Assembly (NCBI RefSeq): GCF_013340305.1
Contig: NZ_BLVP01000002.1
Coordinates: 283,857 to 347,856 of the forward strand
DNA length: 64,000 nt
Direction: 5' to 3'
Source of the DNA: Desulfovibrio psychrotolerans
GTDB lineage: Bacteria; Desulfobacterota; Desulfovibrionia; Desulfovibrionales; Desulfovibrionaceae
Shown here piece after piece: positions 33,739 through 42,009 of this stretch (positions are counted from its first letter, which is position 1; the number at the start of each line of letters is the position of its first letter). Below the pieces are notes generated by a model that was given only the letters and a program-made list of their open reading frames with translations, ran no database searches and had not been told where the DNA came from. Made by a program: the position numbers and the translations under genes.

Positions 33739-35733
33739 ATGCCCTCTCGTAAACATCTCGCCAATGCCGTTCGCGTTCTCAGCATGGACGCCGTGCAGAA
33801 AGCCAAATCCGGCCATCCCGGTGCGCCCATGGGCATGGCGGATATCGCCGAAGTTCTGTGGAACGATTTTCTGAAGCATAATCCCGGCAATCCCAAGTGG
33901 TATGACCGGGATCGGTTTGTTCTCTCCAACGGGCACGGGTCCATGCTCATCTACTCTTTGCTGCATCTGAGCGGCTACGACCTGAGCATGGATGATATCC
34001 GCAATTTCCGCCAGTTGCACTCCAAGACCGCAGGGCATCCGGAATACGGTGTATGCCCCGGCGTGGAAACCACCACAGGCCCGCTGGGGCAGGGCATTGC
34101 CACGGCTGTGGGCATGGCCATGGCAGAACGCCTTATGGCTGCGCAGTTCAACCGTGAAGGGTTTGACGTGGTGGACCACCACACCTACGTGTTTCTGGGC
34201 GATGGCTGCATGATGGAAGGCATTTCGCACGAGGCGTGCTCTCTTGCGGGAACGCTGGGACTTGGCAAGCTGGTGGCCTTTTGGGATGACAACGGCATCT
34301 CCATTGACGGCAAGGTGACGGACTGGTTCGCGGAAGATACCCCTGCCCGGTTTGAAGCCTACGGCTGGCATGTGGTGCGTGATGTGGACGGACACGATGC
34401 CGAAGCCGTGCGCAAGGCGGTTCTTGCCGCGCATGCGGAAACGGGGCGCCCGAGCCTGCTGTGCTGCAAAACTGTCATAGGATTCGGGGCACCCAACAAG
34501 GGCGGGTCTTCTTCCACCCACGGTTCGCCGCTTGGGGACGAGGAGATTGCGCTTACCCGTAAGAATTTGGGCTGGGACCATGCACCCTTTGAGATTCCCG
34601 CCGATGTGTACAAGGGCTGGGACGCCCGTGAAACGGGCATGGCCCGCGAGAGCGCGTGGAATGACCTGTTTGCCCGCTATACCGCAGCGTATCCCGAACT
34701 GGCTGCCGAGTTCATCCGCCGTATGCAGGGCGAACTGCCTGCCGACTGGGACGCGCATGTTGCCGCCGTACTGGAGCGGACCAATGCCGAGGCGCAAAGC
34801 CTTGCCACGCGCATTGCCGCCCAGAAGGCACTGGCTGCGCTGGGCGTGAAGCTGCCGGAAATGGTGGGAGGCTCTGCTGACCTGACGGGGTCTGTGGGCA
34901 CCAAGTGGGAAAACTCCGTGCTGCTCAAGCCCGGCAAGTGGGATGCCAACTACGTTTCCTACGGCGTGCGTGAGTTCGCCATGGGAGCCATTATGAACGG
35001 CATGACACTGCATGGCGGCATTCTGCCCTATGCAGGCACCTTCCTCATTTTTTCGGACTATGCAAAGAATGCCATCCGCCTTGCCGCGCTCATGCGCATA
35101 CGCACCGTGTGGGTGCTGACCCATGATTCCATAGGTGTGGGAGAAGACGGACCTACCCACCAGCCGGTGGAACAGCTTGCCGGGCTGCGGCTTATTCCCA
35201 ACTGCCATGTGTGGCGCCCGTGCGACACCGTGGAATGCGTGGAAGCGTGGCGCAGCGGGGCGGAGTATGCCGATGGCCCCACCTGCCTTTCTCTGACCCG
35301 CCAGACCATTCCGTTCATGGAGCGCAGTGCAACCGCCCTTGCCGACATCAAGCGCGGCGGATATGTGCTGCGGGACTGCGAGGGAACGCCGGAAGCCATT
35401 CTCATTGCCTCCGGTTCGGAAGTGGGGCTTGCCGAGGCGGCGTGGAAGCAGCTGACGGAATCCGGCTGCCGCGTGCGTGTGGTTTCCATGCCCTGCACCA
35501 ACCTGTTTGATGCGCAGGACGCCGCCTACAAGGAAAGCGTGCTGCCCGCGGCTGTGACTGCCCGAGTGGCCGTGGAGGCCGCTTCTGCCGACTTCTGGTG
35601 GAAGTATGTGGGACTTGGCGGGGCAGTGGTGGGCATGAACAGCTTTGGCGAATCCGCCCCCGGCGACGTATTGTTCAAGCACTTCGGCTTTACCGTGGAG
35701 AACGTGGTAGCCACTGTGCGTAAGGTGCTGTAG
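33739..35733 (+). CDS. tkt: Transketolase
   Basis: Thiamine diphosphate enzyme that transfers two-carbon units between sugar phosphates. It shows the N-terminal [19 protein letters not shown], the ThDP motif [18 protein letters not shown] with the DN metal site, the central RFEAYGWHV and Pyr-domain [16 protein letters not shown], with the catalytic Glu. 664 residues is typical. AGGAGGAAAGA precedes ATG. It follows rpe; pgk is the next gene on the same strand, beyond a terminator. Confidence 0.96.
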   Translation: MPSRKHLANAVRVLSMDAVQKAKSGHPGAPMGMADIAEVLWNDFLKHNPGNPKWYDRDRFVLSNGHGSMLIYSLLHLSGYDLSMDDIRNFRQLHSKTAGHPEYGVCPGVETTTGPLGQGIATAVGMAMAERLMAAQFNREGFDVVDHHTYVFLGDGCMMEGISHEACSLAGTLGLGKLVAFWDDNGISIDGKVTDWFAEDTPARFEAYGWHVVRDVDGHDAEAVRKAVLAAHAETGRPSLLCCKTVIGFGAPNKGGSSSTHGSPLGDEEIALTRKNLGWDHAPFEIPADVYKGWDARETGMARESAWNDLFARYTAAYPELAAEFIRRMQGELPADWDAHVAAVLERTNAEAQSLATRIAAQKALAALGVKLPEMVGGSADLTGSVGTKWENSVLLKPGKWDANYVSYGVREFAMGAIMNGMTLHGGILPYAGTFLIFSDYAKNAIRLAALMRIRTVWVLTHDSIGVGEDGPTHQPVEQLAGLRLIPNCHVWRPCDTVECVEAWRSGAEYADGPTCLSLTRQTIPFMERSATALADIKRGGYVLRDCEGTPEAILIASGSEVGLAEAAWKQLTESGCRVRVVSMPCTNLFDAQDAAYKESVLPAAVTARVAVEAASADFWWKYVGLGGAVVGMNSFGESAPGDVLFKHFGFTVENVVATVRKVL

Positions 35734-35761
35734 CGCACCGCTGAGTATACTATGGACACCC

Positions 35762-35799
35762 GGCCCGGACATGCTATGATGCGCGTGTCCGGGCCTTTT
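35762..35799 (+). terminator. tkt terminator
   Basis: GGCCCGGACA (35762-35771) pairs perfectly with TGTCCGGGCC (35786-35795), followed by TTTT; inner bases can extend the stem by three pairs. It lies 28 bases after the tkt stop. Confidence 0.75.
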
Positions 35800-36041
35800 G
35801 CATGTGATTGCTTTTTATTGTAGAGGGTTGCTGCGGGTTAGCCCGTTTGCAAGGGCGGAAGCCGGGGCGCAACCGGCAGAGTAGCATCGGCAGGGTATGC
35901 GCGGAGCGCACATTTTTTGCGGAAAGCAGTGGTAATGCTGCGGGAACGCTGCGCAGGTTCAGAGAGCCTTGCGACGCAGGCATATGTAAGAGATGCATGA
36001 CAACCGGCCCTGATGGGCCGCAACAGGGCAGGAGATTTTCC
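35800..36041 (+). other. pgk leader region
   Basis: About 240 bases without a supported gene. It holds a 6-bp hairpin CGGCCC/GGGCCG (36005-36010 and 36015-36020) just before the pgk ribosome binding site AGGAGAT, and several GC-rich patches. It was checked for a riboswitch-like fold; nothing specific was recognised. Confidence 0.3.
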
Positions 36042-37220
36042 ATGGCAGTGCTGAAGATGGCAGACATGAATCTTACCGGCAAGCGGGTGCTCATCCGGCA
36101 GGACCTGAACGTTCCCATCAAGGACGGGGTCATCACCTCCATGAAGCGTATCAACGCCTCGGTGCCCACCATACGGATGGCGCTGGACAAGGGGGCGGCG
36201 GTTATTGTCATGTCGCATCTGGGGCGGCCTGACGAGGGTGTGTATTCGGAAGAAGCCTCTCTCAAGCCGGTGGCTGCCGCGCTGGGCAAGGCGCTGGGCA
36301 TGGAGGTGCCGTGCCTGCGTGAATGGCTGGACGGTGTGGCTGTTCAGCCTGGACAGGTGGTGCTGTGCGAGAATGTGCGCTTTAACAAGGGCGAGAAGAA
36401 GGACAATGAGGAACTGGGCAGGAAGATGGCTGCCCTGTGCGATATTTTTGTCATGGACGCCTTTGGCACTGCGCACCGGGCGCAGGCCTCTACCAGTGCT
36501 GTTGCCCGGTTTGCTCCCGTGGCCTGCGCCGGACCGCTGCTGTGGCAGGAACTGGAGGCGCTGGGGCGTGCTCTGCATACGCCTGCACGGCCCGTGGTGG
36601 GCATTATCGGCGGCTCCAAGGTTTCCGGCAAGCTGACCCTGCTGGAGAACCTTTCCGCCAAGGTGGACAAGCTTATCGTGGGCGGCGGCATAGCCAACAC
36701 CTTTATCCGTGCGGCGGGTTTTCCCGTAGGCAAGTCGCTGTATGAAGAGGAACTGGTGGGCGAGGCTGCGCGCCTGATGGAGGCCGCGCGTGCTGCCGGC
36801 GGCGAGATTCCCGTTCCTGTGGACGTGGTGGTGGGCAAGGAGCTTGCCGAGTCTGCGCAGGCCGTGCTCAAACCTGTGGACAAGGTGGAGGATGACGAGA
36901 TGATTCTGGACATCGGGCCGGAGACGGCGAAGATGTACGATGCCATTCTCTCCAAAGCGGGAACCATTGTCTGGAACGGTCCGGTAGGCGTGTTCGAGAT
37001 TGACCAGTTTGGTGCGGGAACCAAGGCATTGTGCGAGTCTGTGGCCAACAGCCCCGCCTTTTCCATAGCCGGTGGCGGCGACACTGTTTCTGCCGTGGGC
37101 AAGTACAAGGTGGCGGACAGGATATCCTACATTTCCACCGGAGGCGGCGCGTTTCTGGAGTTTCTGGAAGGCAAGGTGCTGCCCGCCGTGGCGGTGCTTG
37201 AAGAGCGGGCCAAAGGATAG
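36042..37220 (+). CDS. pgk: Phosphoglycerate kinase
   Basis: Glycolytic enzyme making ATP from 1,3-bisphosphoglycerate. The sequence has [49 protein letters not shown] and the C-terminal nucleotide site [10 protein letters not shown] and [14 protein letters not shown]. 392 residues is normal. I start at ATG 36042, with GGAGAT ahead; the frame open from 35808 encodes no conserved sequence. It is probably its own transcription unit, between the tkt and pgk terminators. Confidence 0.96.
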   Translation: MAVLKMADMNLTGKRVLIRQDLNVPIKDGVITSMKRINASVPTIRMALDKGAAVIVMSHLGRPDEGVYSEEASLKPVAAALGKALGMEVPCLREWLDGVAVQPGQVVLCENVRFNKGEKKDNEELGRKMAALCDIFVMDAFGTAHRAQASTSAVARFAPVACAGPLLWQELEALGRALHTPARPVVGIIGGSKVSGKLTLLENLSAKVDKLIVGGGIANTFIRAAGFPVGKSLYEEELVGEAARLMEAARAAGGEIPVPVDVVVGKELAESAQAVLKPVDKVEDDEMILDIGPETAKMYDAILSKAGTIVWNGPVGVFEIDQFGAGTKALCESVANSPAFSIAGGGDTVSAVGKYKVADRISYISTGGGAFLEFLEGKVLPAVAVLEERAKG

Positions 37221-37285
37221 CAACGCATGGTCCCGCCCGCCGGGGTAAATCAATAGAAGCTTTGCATCAGCATGAACCGCCTATG

Positions 37286-37318
37286 AGCCGTCCCGGAAAA
37301 CCGGGGCGGCTTTTATTT
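37286..37318 (+). terminator. pgk terminator
   Basis: AGCCGTCCCGG (37286-37296) pairs with CCGGGGCGGCT (37301-37311), one G-T pair, AAAA loop, then TTTATTT. Confidence 0.8.
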
Positions 37319-37396
37319 GATATTTCTATGCAATGCGCTGAAATATATTTCCATTATCAATTTTTCATTGTCCGCCAAGCCTGATACACAGCGGGA

Positions 37397-37900
37397 ATGG
37401 CGGCACAGCATCATCTTTCCAACACGGTGCCCTTTCTGAAGAAATGGCTCCCCTTCACGGTCCGCATGGCGCTTGCTGCGGTGTTTCTCTACGCCGGGGC
37501 GACCAAGCTTATGGACGTGCAGGCCTTTGCCCGTGTGATTGGCGAGTTCGGCATTCTGCCGCATCCGCTCCCGGGACTGGCGGCAATTATGCTGCCCGTG
37601 CTGGAAGTGGTTGCGGGGGCGGGACTGGTGGTCAACATGCGGGGAAGTCTGGCCGCGGTTACGGGAATGACCCTGCTGTTCATGGGCGTGCTGGGCTATG
37701 CAATGGCGGCGGGCCTTACCATTGCCGACTGCGGGTGTTTTGAGCCGGGTGAACTGCCGGAAGGTGTGGCGGACGGTTCTGCGCTGCGCGAAGCCTTTGT
37801 GCGCGATATCGTTCTGCTTGCCGCGTGTGTGTATCTGTATTGGTCACGTATGACCGCCCCCCTGTTCCTGTCACGCCAACAATCCGAGGAAGCTGTATGA
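37397..37900 (+). CDS. MauE/DoxX-like membrane protein
   Basis: A 167-residue inner-membrane protein with four hydrophobic segments at about residues 18-38, 62-82, 85-105 and 135-152. The pattern VRMALAAVFLYAGATKLMD and the periplasmic or luminal CGCF motif (ADCGCFEPG) are typical of MauE/DoxX-like redox membrane proteins, which in relatives support disulfide or thiol chemistry. Its stop overlaps the start of the rhodanese lipoprotein gene by four bases (ATGA), so the two are translationally coupled. A joint role in sulfur or thiol redox at the membrane is an inference. Confidence 0.75.
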   Translation: MAAQHHLSNTVPFLKKWLPFTVRMALAAVFLYAGATKLMDVQAFARVIGEFGILPHPLPGLAAIMLPVLEVVAGAGLVVNMRGSLAAVTGMTLLFMGVLGYAMAAGLTIADCGCFEPGELPEGVADGSALREAFVRDIVLLAACVYLYWSRMTAPLFLSRQQSEEAV

Positions 37901-38415
37901 AAAGGATTTTGCTTGCGTTTGTCTGTGTTCTTTCCCTTGTTTCCCTGACAGGCTGCATGAATTTTCTGTTCCCCGAAAGCGAGGTGGAACTGGAAACCAA
38001 GGCTATAAAGCTTGCCAAGGAAGTGCAGCGCGGTGAGTACAAGGTGCTCTCTACCGCAGAGCTCAAGGAGATGATGGATTCCGGCGCGGAAATGCTTATT
38101 GTGGACACCATGCCCTTTGAGGATTCGTACAAGAAGAATCACATTCCGGGTGCCGTGCAGTTTCTGTTTCCCATCCCGGACATGAATGAGTGGGATACCA
38201 AGGAAACGGACGGCAAGGACGTGGAAGCCTTCCGCGCCATGCTGGGTGATGATCTGGACCGCCCGCTTGTGTTTTACTGCGGTTTTGTGAAATGCACCCG
38301 TTCTCACAACGGGGCGGTGTGGGCGCGTAAGCTGGGCTATACCAACGTGTACCGTCATCCCGGCGGCATTAAGGCGTGGGCTGAAGCCAAGTACCCCGTA
38401 TCTACCGTGAAATAA
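37897..38415 (+). CDS. Rhodanese-domain lipoprotein
   Basis: A 172-residue protein with a lipoprotein signal, MKRILLAFVCVLSLVSLTGC, whose Cys20 would be lipidated, placing it outside the cytoplasmic membrane. A rhodanese fold follows: LIVDTMPFEDSYKKNHIPGA, then the active loop FYCGFVKCTRSH with the catalytic Cys, and NVYRHPGGIKAWAEA. Rhodanese domains transfer sulfane sulfur. It overlaps the preceding MauE-like gene by four bases. A hairpin terminator follows. Confidence 0.8.
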   Translation: MKRILLAFVCVLSLVSLTGCMNFLFPESEVELETKAIKLAKEVQRGEYKVLSTAELKEMMDSGAEMLIVDTMPFEDSYKKNHIPGAVQFLFPIPDMNEWDTKETDGKDVEAFRAMLGDDLDRPLVFYCGFVKCTRSHNGAVWARKLGYTNVYRHPGGIKAWAEAKYPVSTVK

Positions 38416-38442
38416 CCGCAAGACGGACAACGATGTTTGCAG

Positions 38443-38473
38443 CCGGGCAGGGAAACCTGCCCGGTTTTCTTTT
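38443..38473 (+). terminator. Terminator after the rhodanese gene
   Basis: CCGGGCAGG (38443-38451) pairs perfectly with CCTGCCCGG (38456-38464) around a GAAA loop, then TTTTCTTTT. Confidence 0.85.
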
Positions 38474-38592
38474 GCGCGGGTGCGTATTCTTTCTTTCCCA
38501 CGGCGTGGGTTCTGGGATATAATGCGTATACCCGGAATCCGTTCCGGTGTTCCGGGAACTGAGAAGACCATGCCGCAGGGCAAGGAGAGACC

Positions 38593-39579
38593 ATGACACA
38601 CGCTATCCGAATGCACGCCACCGGGGGGCCGGAGGTTTTTGTGTGGGAACCGTATGACCCGGGAAGCCCCGGTCCGGGAGAAGTGCGGTTGCGGCATGAA
38701 GCCGTGGGGGTGAACTTTATAGATGTGTACCACCGTACGGGGCTGTATCCGCTGCCTACGTTGCCCGCCATTGTGGGTATGGAAGGCGCGGGCGTGGTGG
38801 AAGAGGTGGGGCAGGGGGTGACAGAGTTCGCCCCCGGTGACAGGGTGGCGTATGCCGGAAATCCGCCCGGCGCCTATGCCGAGGCGCGGCTTATTCCCGC
38901 CCGCAGGCTGGTGCACCTGCCTGATGACATTTCCACCGTGCAGGCGGCGGGTATGATGCTGCGGGGCATGACGGCGCGGTATCTGCTCTTTGGCTGCCAT
39001 GCGGTGAAGAAAGGAGATGCGATTCTCATCCATGCGGCGGCGGGCGGGGTGGGGTCGCTGGTGTGCCAGTGGGCGAACCACTTGGGCGCGACCGTCATAG
39101 GCACGGTGGGCAGCCCGGATAAGGCGGAAACCGCGCGGGCTCACGGATGCCACCACCCCATTCTCTACAGGGACGAGGATTTTGTGAGCCGGGTCATGCA
39201 GATAACCGACGGACGCGGCGTGGACGTGGTGTACGACTCCGTGGGCAAGTCCACCTTCATGAAATCCATGAACTGCCTGCGGCCCATGGGGATGCTGGTG
39301 TCGTTCGGGCAGTCGTCCGGTTCTGTGCCGCCGTTTGACCCCGGCATGCTGGCCGCCAAGGGATCGCTTTTTCTCACCCGTCCCAGCCTGATGCACTACA
39401 CGGAAGCGCGCGAAGACCTGCTGGCACATGCCCATGACCTGTTCGCCGTGGTGCGGCAGGGGGCGGTACGTGTGCCCATAGGGCAGCAGTTCCCTCTGCG
39501 GGAGGCGGGTGAAGCGCACCGGGCACTGGAGGCGAGGCAGACCACGGGTTCCACCGTGCTGGTTGTGCAGGAACGGTAA
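38593..39579 (+). CDS. qorA: NADPH:quinone oxidoreductase (zeta-crystallin type)
   Basis: Zinc-independent medium-chain reductase of 328 residues. The N-terminal GroES-like half has AVGVNFIDVYHRTGLYP, and the Rossmann half has the nucleotide loop AAAGGVGSLVCQWA (the motif AAxGGVG). No structural-zinc cysteine set is present, in line with the quinone reductase group. AGGAGAGACC precedes ATG. It is a stand-alone gene, with its promoter probably in the 120 bases after the previous terminator. Reduction of quinones or similar carbonyls by NADPH is likely. Confidence 0.88.
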   Translation: MTHAIRMHATGGPEVFVWEPYDPGSPGPGEVRLRHEAVGVNFIDVYHRTGLYPLPTLPAIVGMEGAGVVEEVGQGVTEFAPGDRVAYAGNPPGAYAEARLIPARRLVHLPDDISTVQAAGMMLRGMTARYLLFGCHAVKKGDAILIHAAAGGVGSLVCQWANHLGATVIGTVGSPDKAETARAHGCHHPILYRDEDFVSRVMQITDGRGVDVVYDSVGKSTFMKSMNCLRPMGMLVSFGQSSGSVPPFDPGMLAAKGSLFLTRPSLMHYTEAREDLLAHAHDLFAVVRQGAVRVPIGQQFPLREAGEAHRALEARQTTGSTVLVVQER

Positions 39580-39585
39580 AAACAG

Positions 39586-39616
39586 GCGGTCCGCCCGTAT
39601 GAGCCGGACGGACCGC
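39586..39616. terminator. Hairpin between convergent qorA and the small gene at 39680
   Basis: GCGGTCCG (39586-39593) pairs perfectly with CGGACCGC (39609-39616), followed by GTTGTC, a weak T-tract. Confidence 0.5.
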
Positions 39617-39679
39617 GTTGTCGTATGAGCGGAGGTGCAGGGGGGCTTTGTCCGTTACGGAAAAGCCCGTTCAGTGCGG

Positions 39680-39943
39680 TTAGTGGACGGTGCCCACGGT
39701 ATCGTCCCGCGTGAACATGCGCCAGCGCAGGATGCGGCCTTCCGCGTCCTTTTCCGGCAGGATGCGCAGAAGCTGGGTTTCCTGCCATATGTAGACCATG
39801 CTGTCGTCCGGGAAGACCTCGCAGCGCATGTTTTTAGCGATATCGTGCGGCTGCAGGCCGGATGGGGTGATGCCCAGTTCCTCAAGCTGCTCGCGGAGCA
39901 GTTCTTCTACGCGTGCGGCCACGCTCTGTGACATTTTGTTCAT
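39680..39943 (-). CDS. Conserved small protein of unknown function
   Basis: An 87-residue protein beginning MNKMSQSVAARVEELLREQLEELG, with an acidic/helical N-terminus and beta-like second half (MVYIWQETQLLRIL). GAGGAG precedes ATG 39943; ATG 39934 is an alternative, and the longer frame from 40000 has no conserved sequence. I recognise no domain. It lies convergent to qorA, with no operon partner. Confidence 0.6.
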   Translation of the reverse strand: MNKMSQSVAARVEELLREQLEELGITPSGLQPHDIAKNMRCEVFPDDSMVYIWQETQLLRILPEKDAEGRILRWRMFTRDDTVGTVH

Positions 39944-40023
39944 ACGGGGGTTCTCCTCATGCTGTTTGTGGAGTATAGGACAGGTTGACCGTACAGGCAA
40001 TGCAGGCGGTTCAGCTGACCATC

Positions 40024-40057
40024 AGGACATGGCAGGACATGGCAGGACATGGCAGGA
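40024..40057 (+). repeat. 10-base tandem repeat in the gap before the flavin reductase
   Basis: AGGACATGGC is repeated in register three times from 40024, with a fourth partial copy AGGA. It lies in the 223-base gap (39944-40166) between the divergent small gene and the NAD(P)H-flavin oxidoreductase gene, and is the only feature seen there. Confidence 0.8.
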
Positions 40058-40166
40058 GCCATGTGCAGGGTGGGCAGGAAAGGCGTGGCGCGCCATTGCC
40101 TTGTTGCCGGAAGGAACTATGTTGAGTGAAGGTTGATTGACGCAACATCAAACCAAGGAGCACACC

Positions 40167-40796
40167 ATGACCAAGGTTTTGTATATTCAGGCTTCTCCGC
40201 GCAAAGAGCGTTCGCACGCCGTGGCCGCAGCCGATGCCTTTGTCGAGGCGTACCGCAGGAAGGACCCTGCCGCTGAAGTGACCGTGGTGAACGTGTTTGA
40301 TACGGCCCTGCCGCCCTTTGACGGACCGGCGGTTTCCGGCAGGTACAAGCTGGGGCACGATCTTCCCGCAACCCCGGAAGAAAAGGCTGCGTGGGACAAG
40401 GTGCTGGGGGTTATCTCCCAGTTCAAGGCTGCAGATAAGTATGTCTTTGCCGTTCCCATGTGGAATTTCGGCATTCCGTACCGGCTGAAGCATTATGTGG
40501 ACCTTGTGGCACACCCCACCCATACCTTCGGGTACAACGAGAACGGCTACTTTGGCTTGGTGACGGGAAAGCCTGTCTTTGTTGCCTATTCGCGCGGGGG
40601 CGAGTATCCTCCCGGGACTCCTGCGGAGAATTATGACTTCCAGAAACGCTACTTCGAGCTTTTTCTCGGTTTTGTCGGGTTTACCAACATCTCCTCGGTG
40701 GTGGTGGAACCCACGTTGGCGGGAGGGCCGGACGTTGCCGGAGAGAAACGGCAGGAGGCCATGCGGAAGGCCGCTGCGCTTGCAGATTCGTTCTAA
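40167..40796 (+). CDS. FMN-dependent NADH-azoreductase / flavodoxin-fold oxidoreductase
   Basis: A 209-residue flavodoxin-like protein. The phosphate loop is YIQASPRKERSHA (azoreductases have a Ser-rich loop at this place), the central region FAVPMWNFGIPYRLKHYVD has the MWNF-P signature that contacts FMN, and AYSRGGEYPPGTP follows. It probably reduces quinones or azo compounds with NADH. AAGGAG lies before ATG 40167. The Crp/Fnr regulator gene follows after 72 bases and might share a transcript. Confidence 0.82.
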   Translation: MTKVLYIQASPRKERSHAVAAADAFVEAYRRKDPAAEVTVVNVFDTALPPFDGPAVSGRYKLGHDLPATPEEKAAWDKVLGVISQFKAADKYVFAVPMWNFGIPYRLKHYVDLVAHPTHTFGYNENGYFGLVTGKPVFVAYSRGGEYPPGTPAENYDFQKRYFELFLGFVGFTNISSVVVEPTLAGGPDVAGEKRQEAMRKAAALADSF

Positions 40797-40868
40797 CAGG
40801 CCCTTTACTCCTTCCGGTCCGTCGCGTGCGGGCCGGAAGGATATGACAGGGCGCGGAGAGGATACCCG

Positions 40869-41552
40869 ATGTTCGTGAAAAACGTCATCGCCCATCAGGC
40901 CCTGTTTGCCGGGTTGACGGATGAGCAACTCACCGGACTTGCATCGGTGATTGTGGACAAGCCCTATGAAAAGGGCGAGGTGATTTTTGTGGAAGGTACG
41001 CCCGCCAAAGGCTTCTACATTGTGGCGCAGGGGCGGGTGAAGATTTTTAAAAGTGCGCCTGACGGGCGGGAGGCCGTGCTGCATGTGTTCGGCCCGGGCG
41101 AGCCTTTTGGCGAGGTGGCGGTTTTTCAGGGCGGAACTTTTCCCGCACACGCCATGACGGTGGAAAAATCGCGGCTGCTGTTTCTGCCCCGCGATGCACT
41201 GGTTGCCCGGATATCATCGGACCCCACGCTTGCCCTGAACATGATGGCCGCCCTTTCCGGCAGGCTGCGGCAGTTTGCGGGCAAGATAGAATCGCTGACC
41301 CTGAAGGAAACCCCGCAGCGCCTTGCGGCGTATCTGATCACTGCCAGCGAGTTGAAGGACGGGGCGGATTCCTTTTCGCTGGACATAGCCAAGGGGCTGC
41401 TCGCCGGAATGCTGGGCACGGCGCGGGAAACACTTTCGCGCGCGCTGGGCAGGATGGTGGAGGAAGGAATGGTGGCGGTGGAGGGCAGGCAGATTACCAT
41501 TTTGGACCGCACATCGCTGGAAGCGCTGGCAGCAGGGGTGGAAACGCTGTAG
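40869..41552 (+). CDS. Crp/Fnr-family transcriptional regulator
   Basis: A 227-residue regulator with an N-terminal cyclic-nucleotide-like sensor (GFYIVAQGRVKIFKSAPDGREAV, FGEVAVFQGG) and C-terminal winged HTH with LLAGMLGTARETLSRALGRM. It has no cysteine, so it is not an iron-sulfur FNR; heme- or ligand-sensing relatives such as HcpR are possible, and an HcpR-like site lies upstream of hcp in this window. The start ATG 40869 has GAGAGGATACC before it. An exceptionally long hairpin terminator follows. Confidence 0.82.
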   Translation: MFVKNVIAHQALFAGLTDEQLTGLASVIVDKPYEKGEVIFVEGTPAKGFYIVAQGRVKIFKSAPDGREAVLHVFGPGEPFGEVAVFQGGTFPAHAMTVEKSRLLFLPRDALVARISSDPTLALNMMAALSGRLRQFAGKIESLTLKETPQRLAAYLITASELKDGADSFSLDIAKGLLAGMLGTARETLSRALGRMVEEGMVAVEGRQITILDRTSLEALAAGVETL

Positions 41553-41588
41553 GTTCTGATATTTTTTAGTCAGTAAAATTACAAGGAT

Positions 41589-41641
41589 ATCGGTCAAAAG
41601 TTGCCGGGGGACGTGCCCCGGCAACTTTTGACCGATTTTTA
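41589..41641 (+). terminator. Terminator with a 21-bp perfect stem
   Basis: 41589-41609 pairs with 41616-41636 without mismatch around a six-base loop, and the T-run of 41636-41640 follows. It ends the Crp/Fnr gene. The stem is much longer than needed for termination. Confidence 0.85.
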
Positions 41642-42009
41642 TTGCCCGGTTTTTTTCCGTATGGCAAAGTACACACTGAAAAACCGTATCCTTCTGATAC
41701 GGGTATGTGCGTGGCCCGCGTCATCCGCACACGTGGACCCAAAGAATCCAGAACATCTGTTGATTATTTGGTTATGGCCGTTTCCATGGCGTATGCATTC
41801 GGTTAGTCTATTGTCACGTCTGGCAGAGTGCCTGTGAAACAGTTCCATCTTCGGGGTGCTGCAGTCTCCGGAGCCACATGAGTGAGGCGGACAGAACCGG
41901 CAGGAACGCCGGGGCGCGGGAACAAAAGACATGGTGCGTTTTGCGGAACGTCTGCGCGGTTGCGGCATTCCGGGCACCGATTCACGTTAGCCAAGATACA
42001 GGAGTACCT
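41642..42009 (+). promoter_or_regulatory. Long structured leader upstream of nhaA
   Basis: About 370 bases without a supported gene. Hairpins include CCGTATC/GATACGG (41684-41690 and 41696-41702), GGCA/TGCC at 41822-41832 and CCGGC/GCCGG at 41897-41912. An in-frame extension of nhaA from 41878 is probably leader. Rfam-type nhaA-I/II leaders (lithium-responsive riboswitches) are known before nhaA genes, so this is worth testing, but I cannot match a covariance model by eye. Confidence 0.4.

Noticed and set aside
33487..35772. A 761-codon open frame on the minus strand opposite tkt
   Set aside because: Composition is a reverse-complement artefact of tkt; transketolase motifs are clear on the plus strand.
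35800..36041. A riboswitch (cobalamin type) in front of pgk
   Set aside because: Some GC-rich patches suggested one, but I could not assemble the conserved elements, and pgk is not a usual target.
40011..41150. A minus-strand open frame opposite the flavin reductase and Crp/Fnr genes
   Set aside because: No recognisable domain, and both plus-strand genes have strong family motifs.
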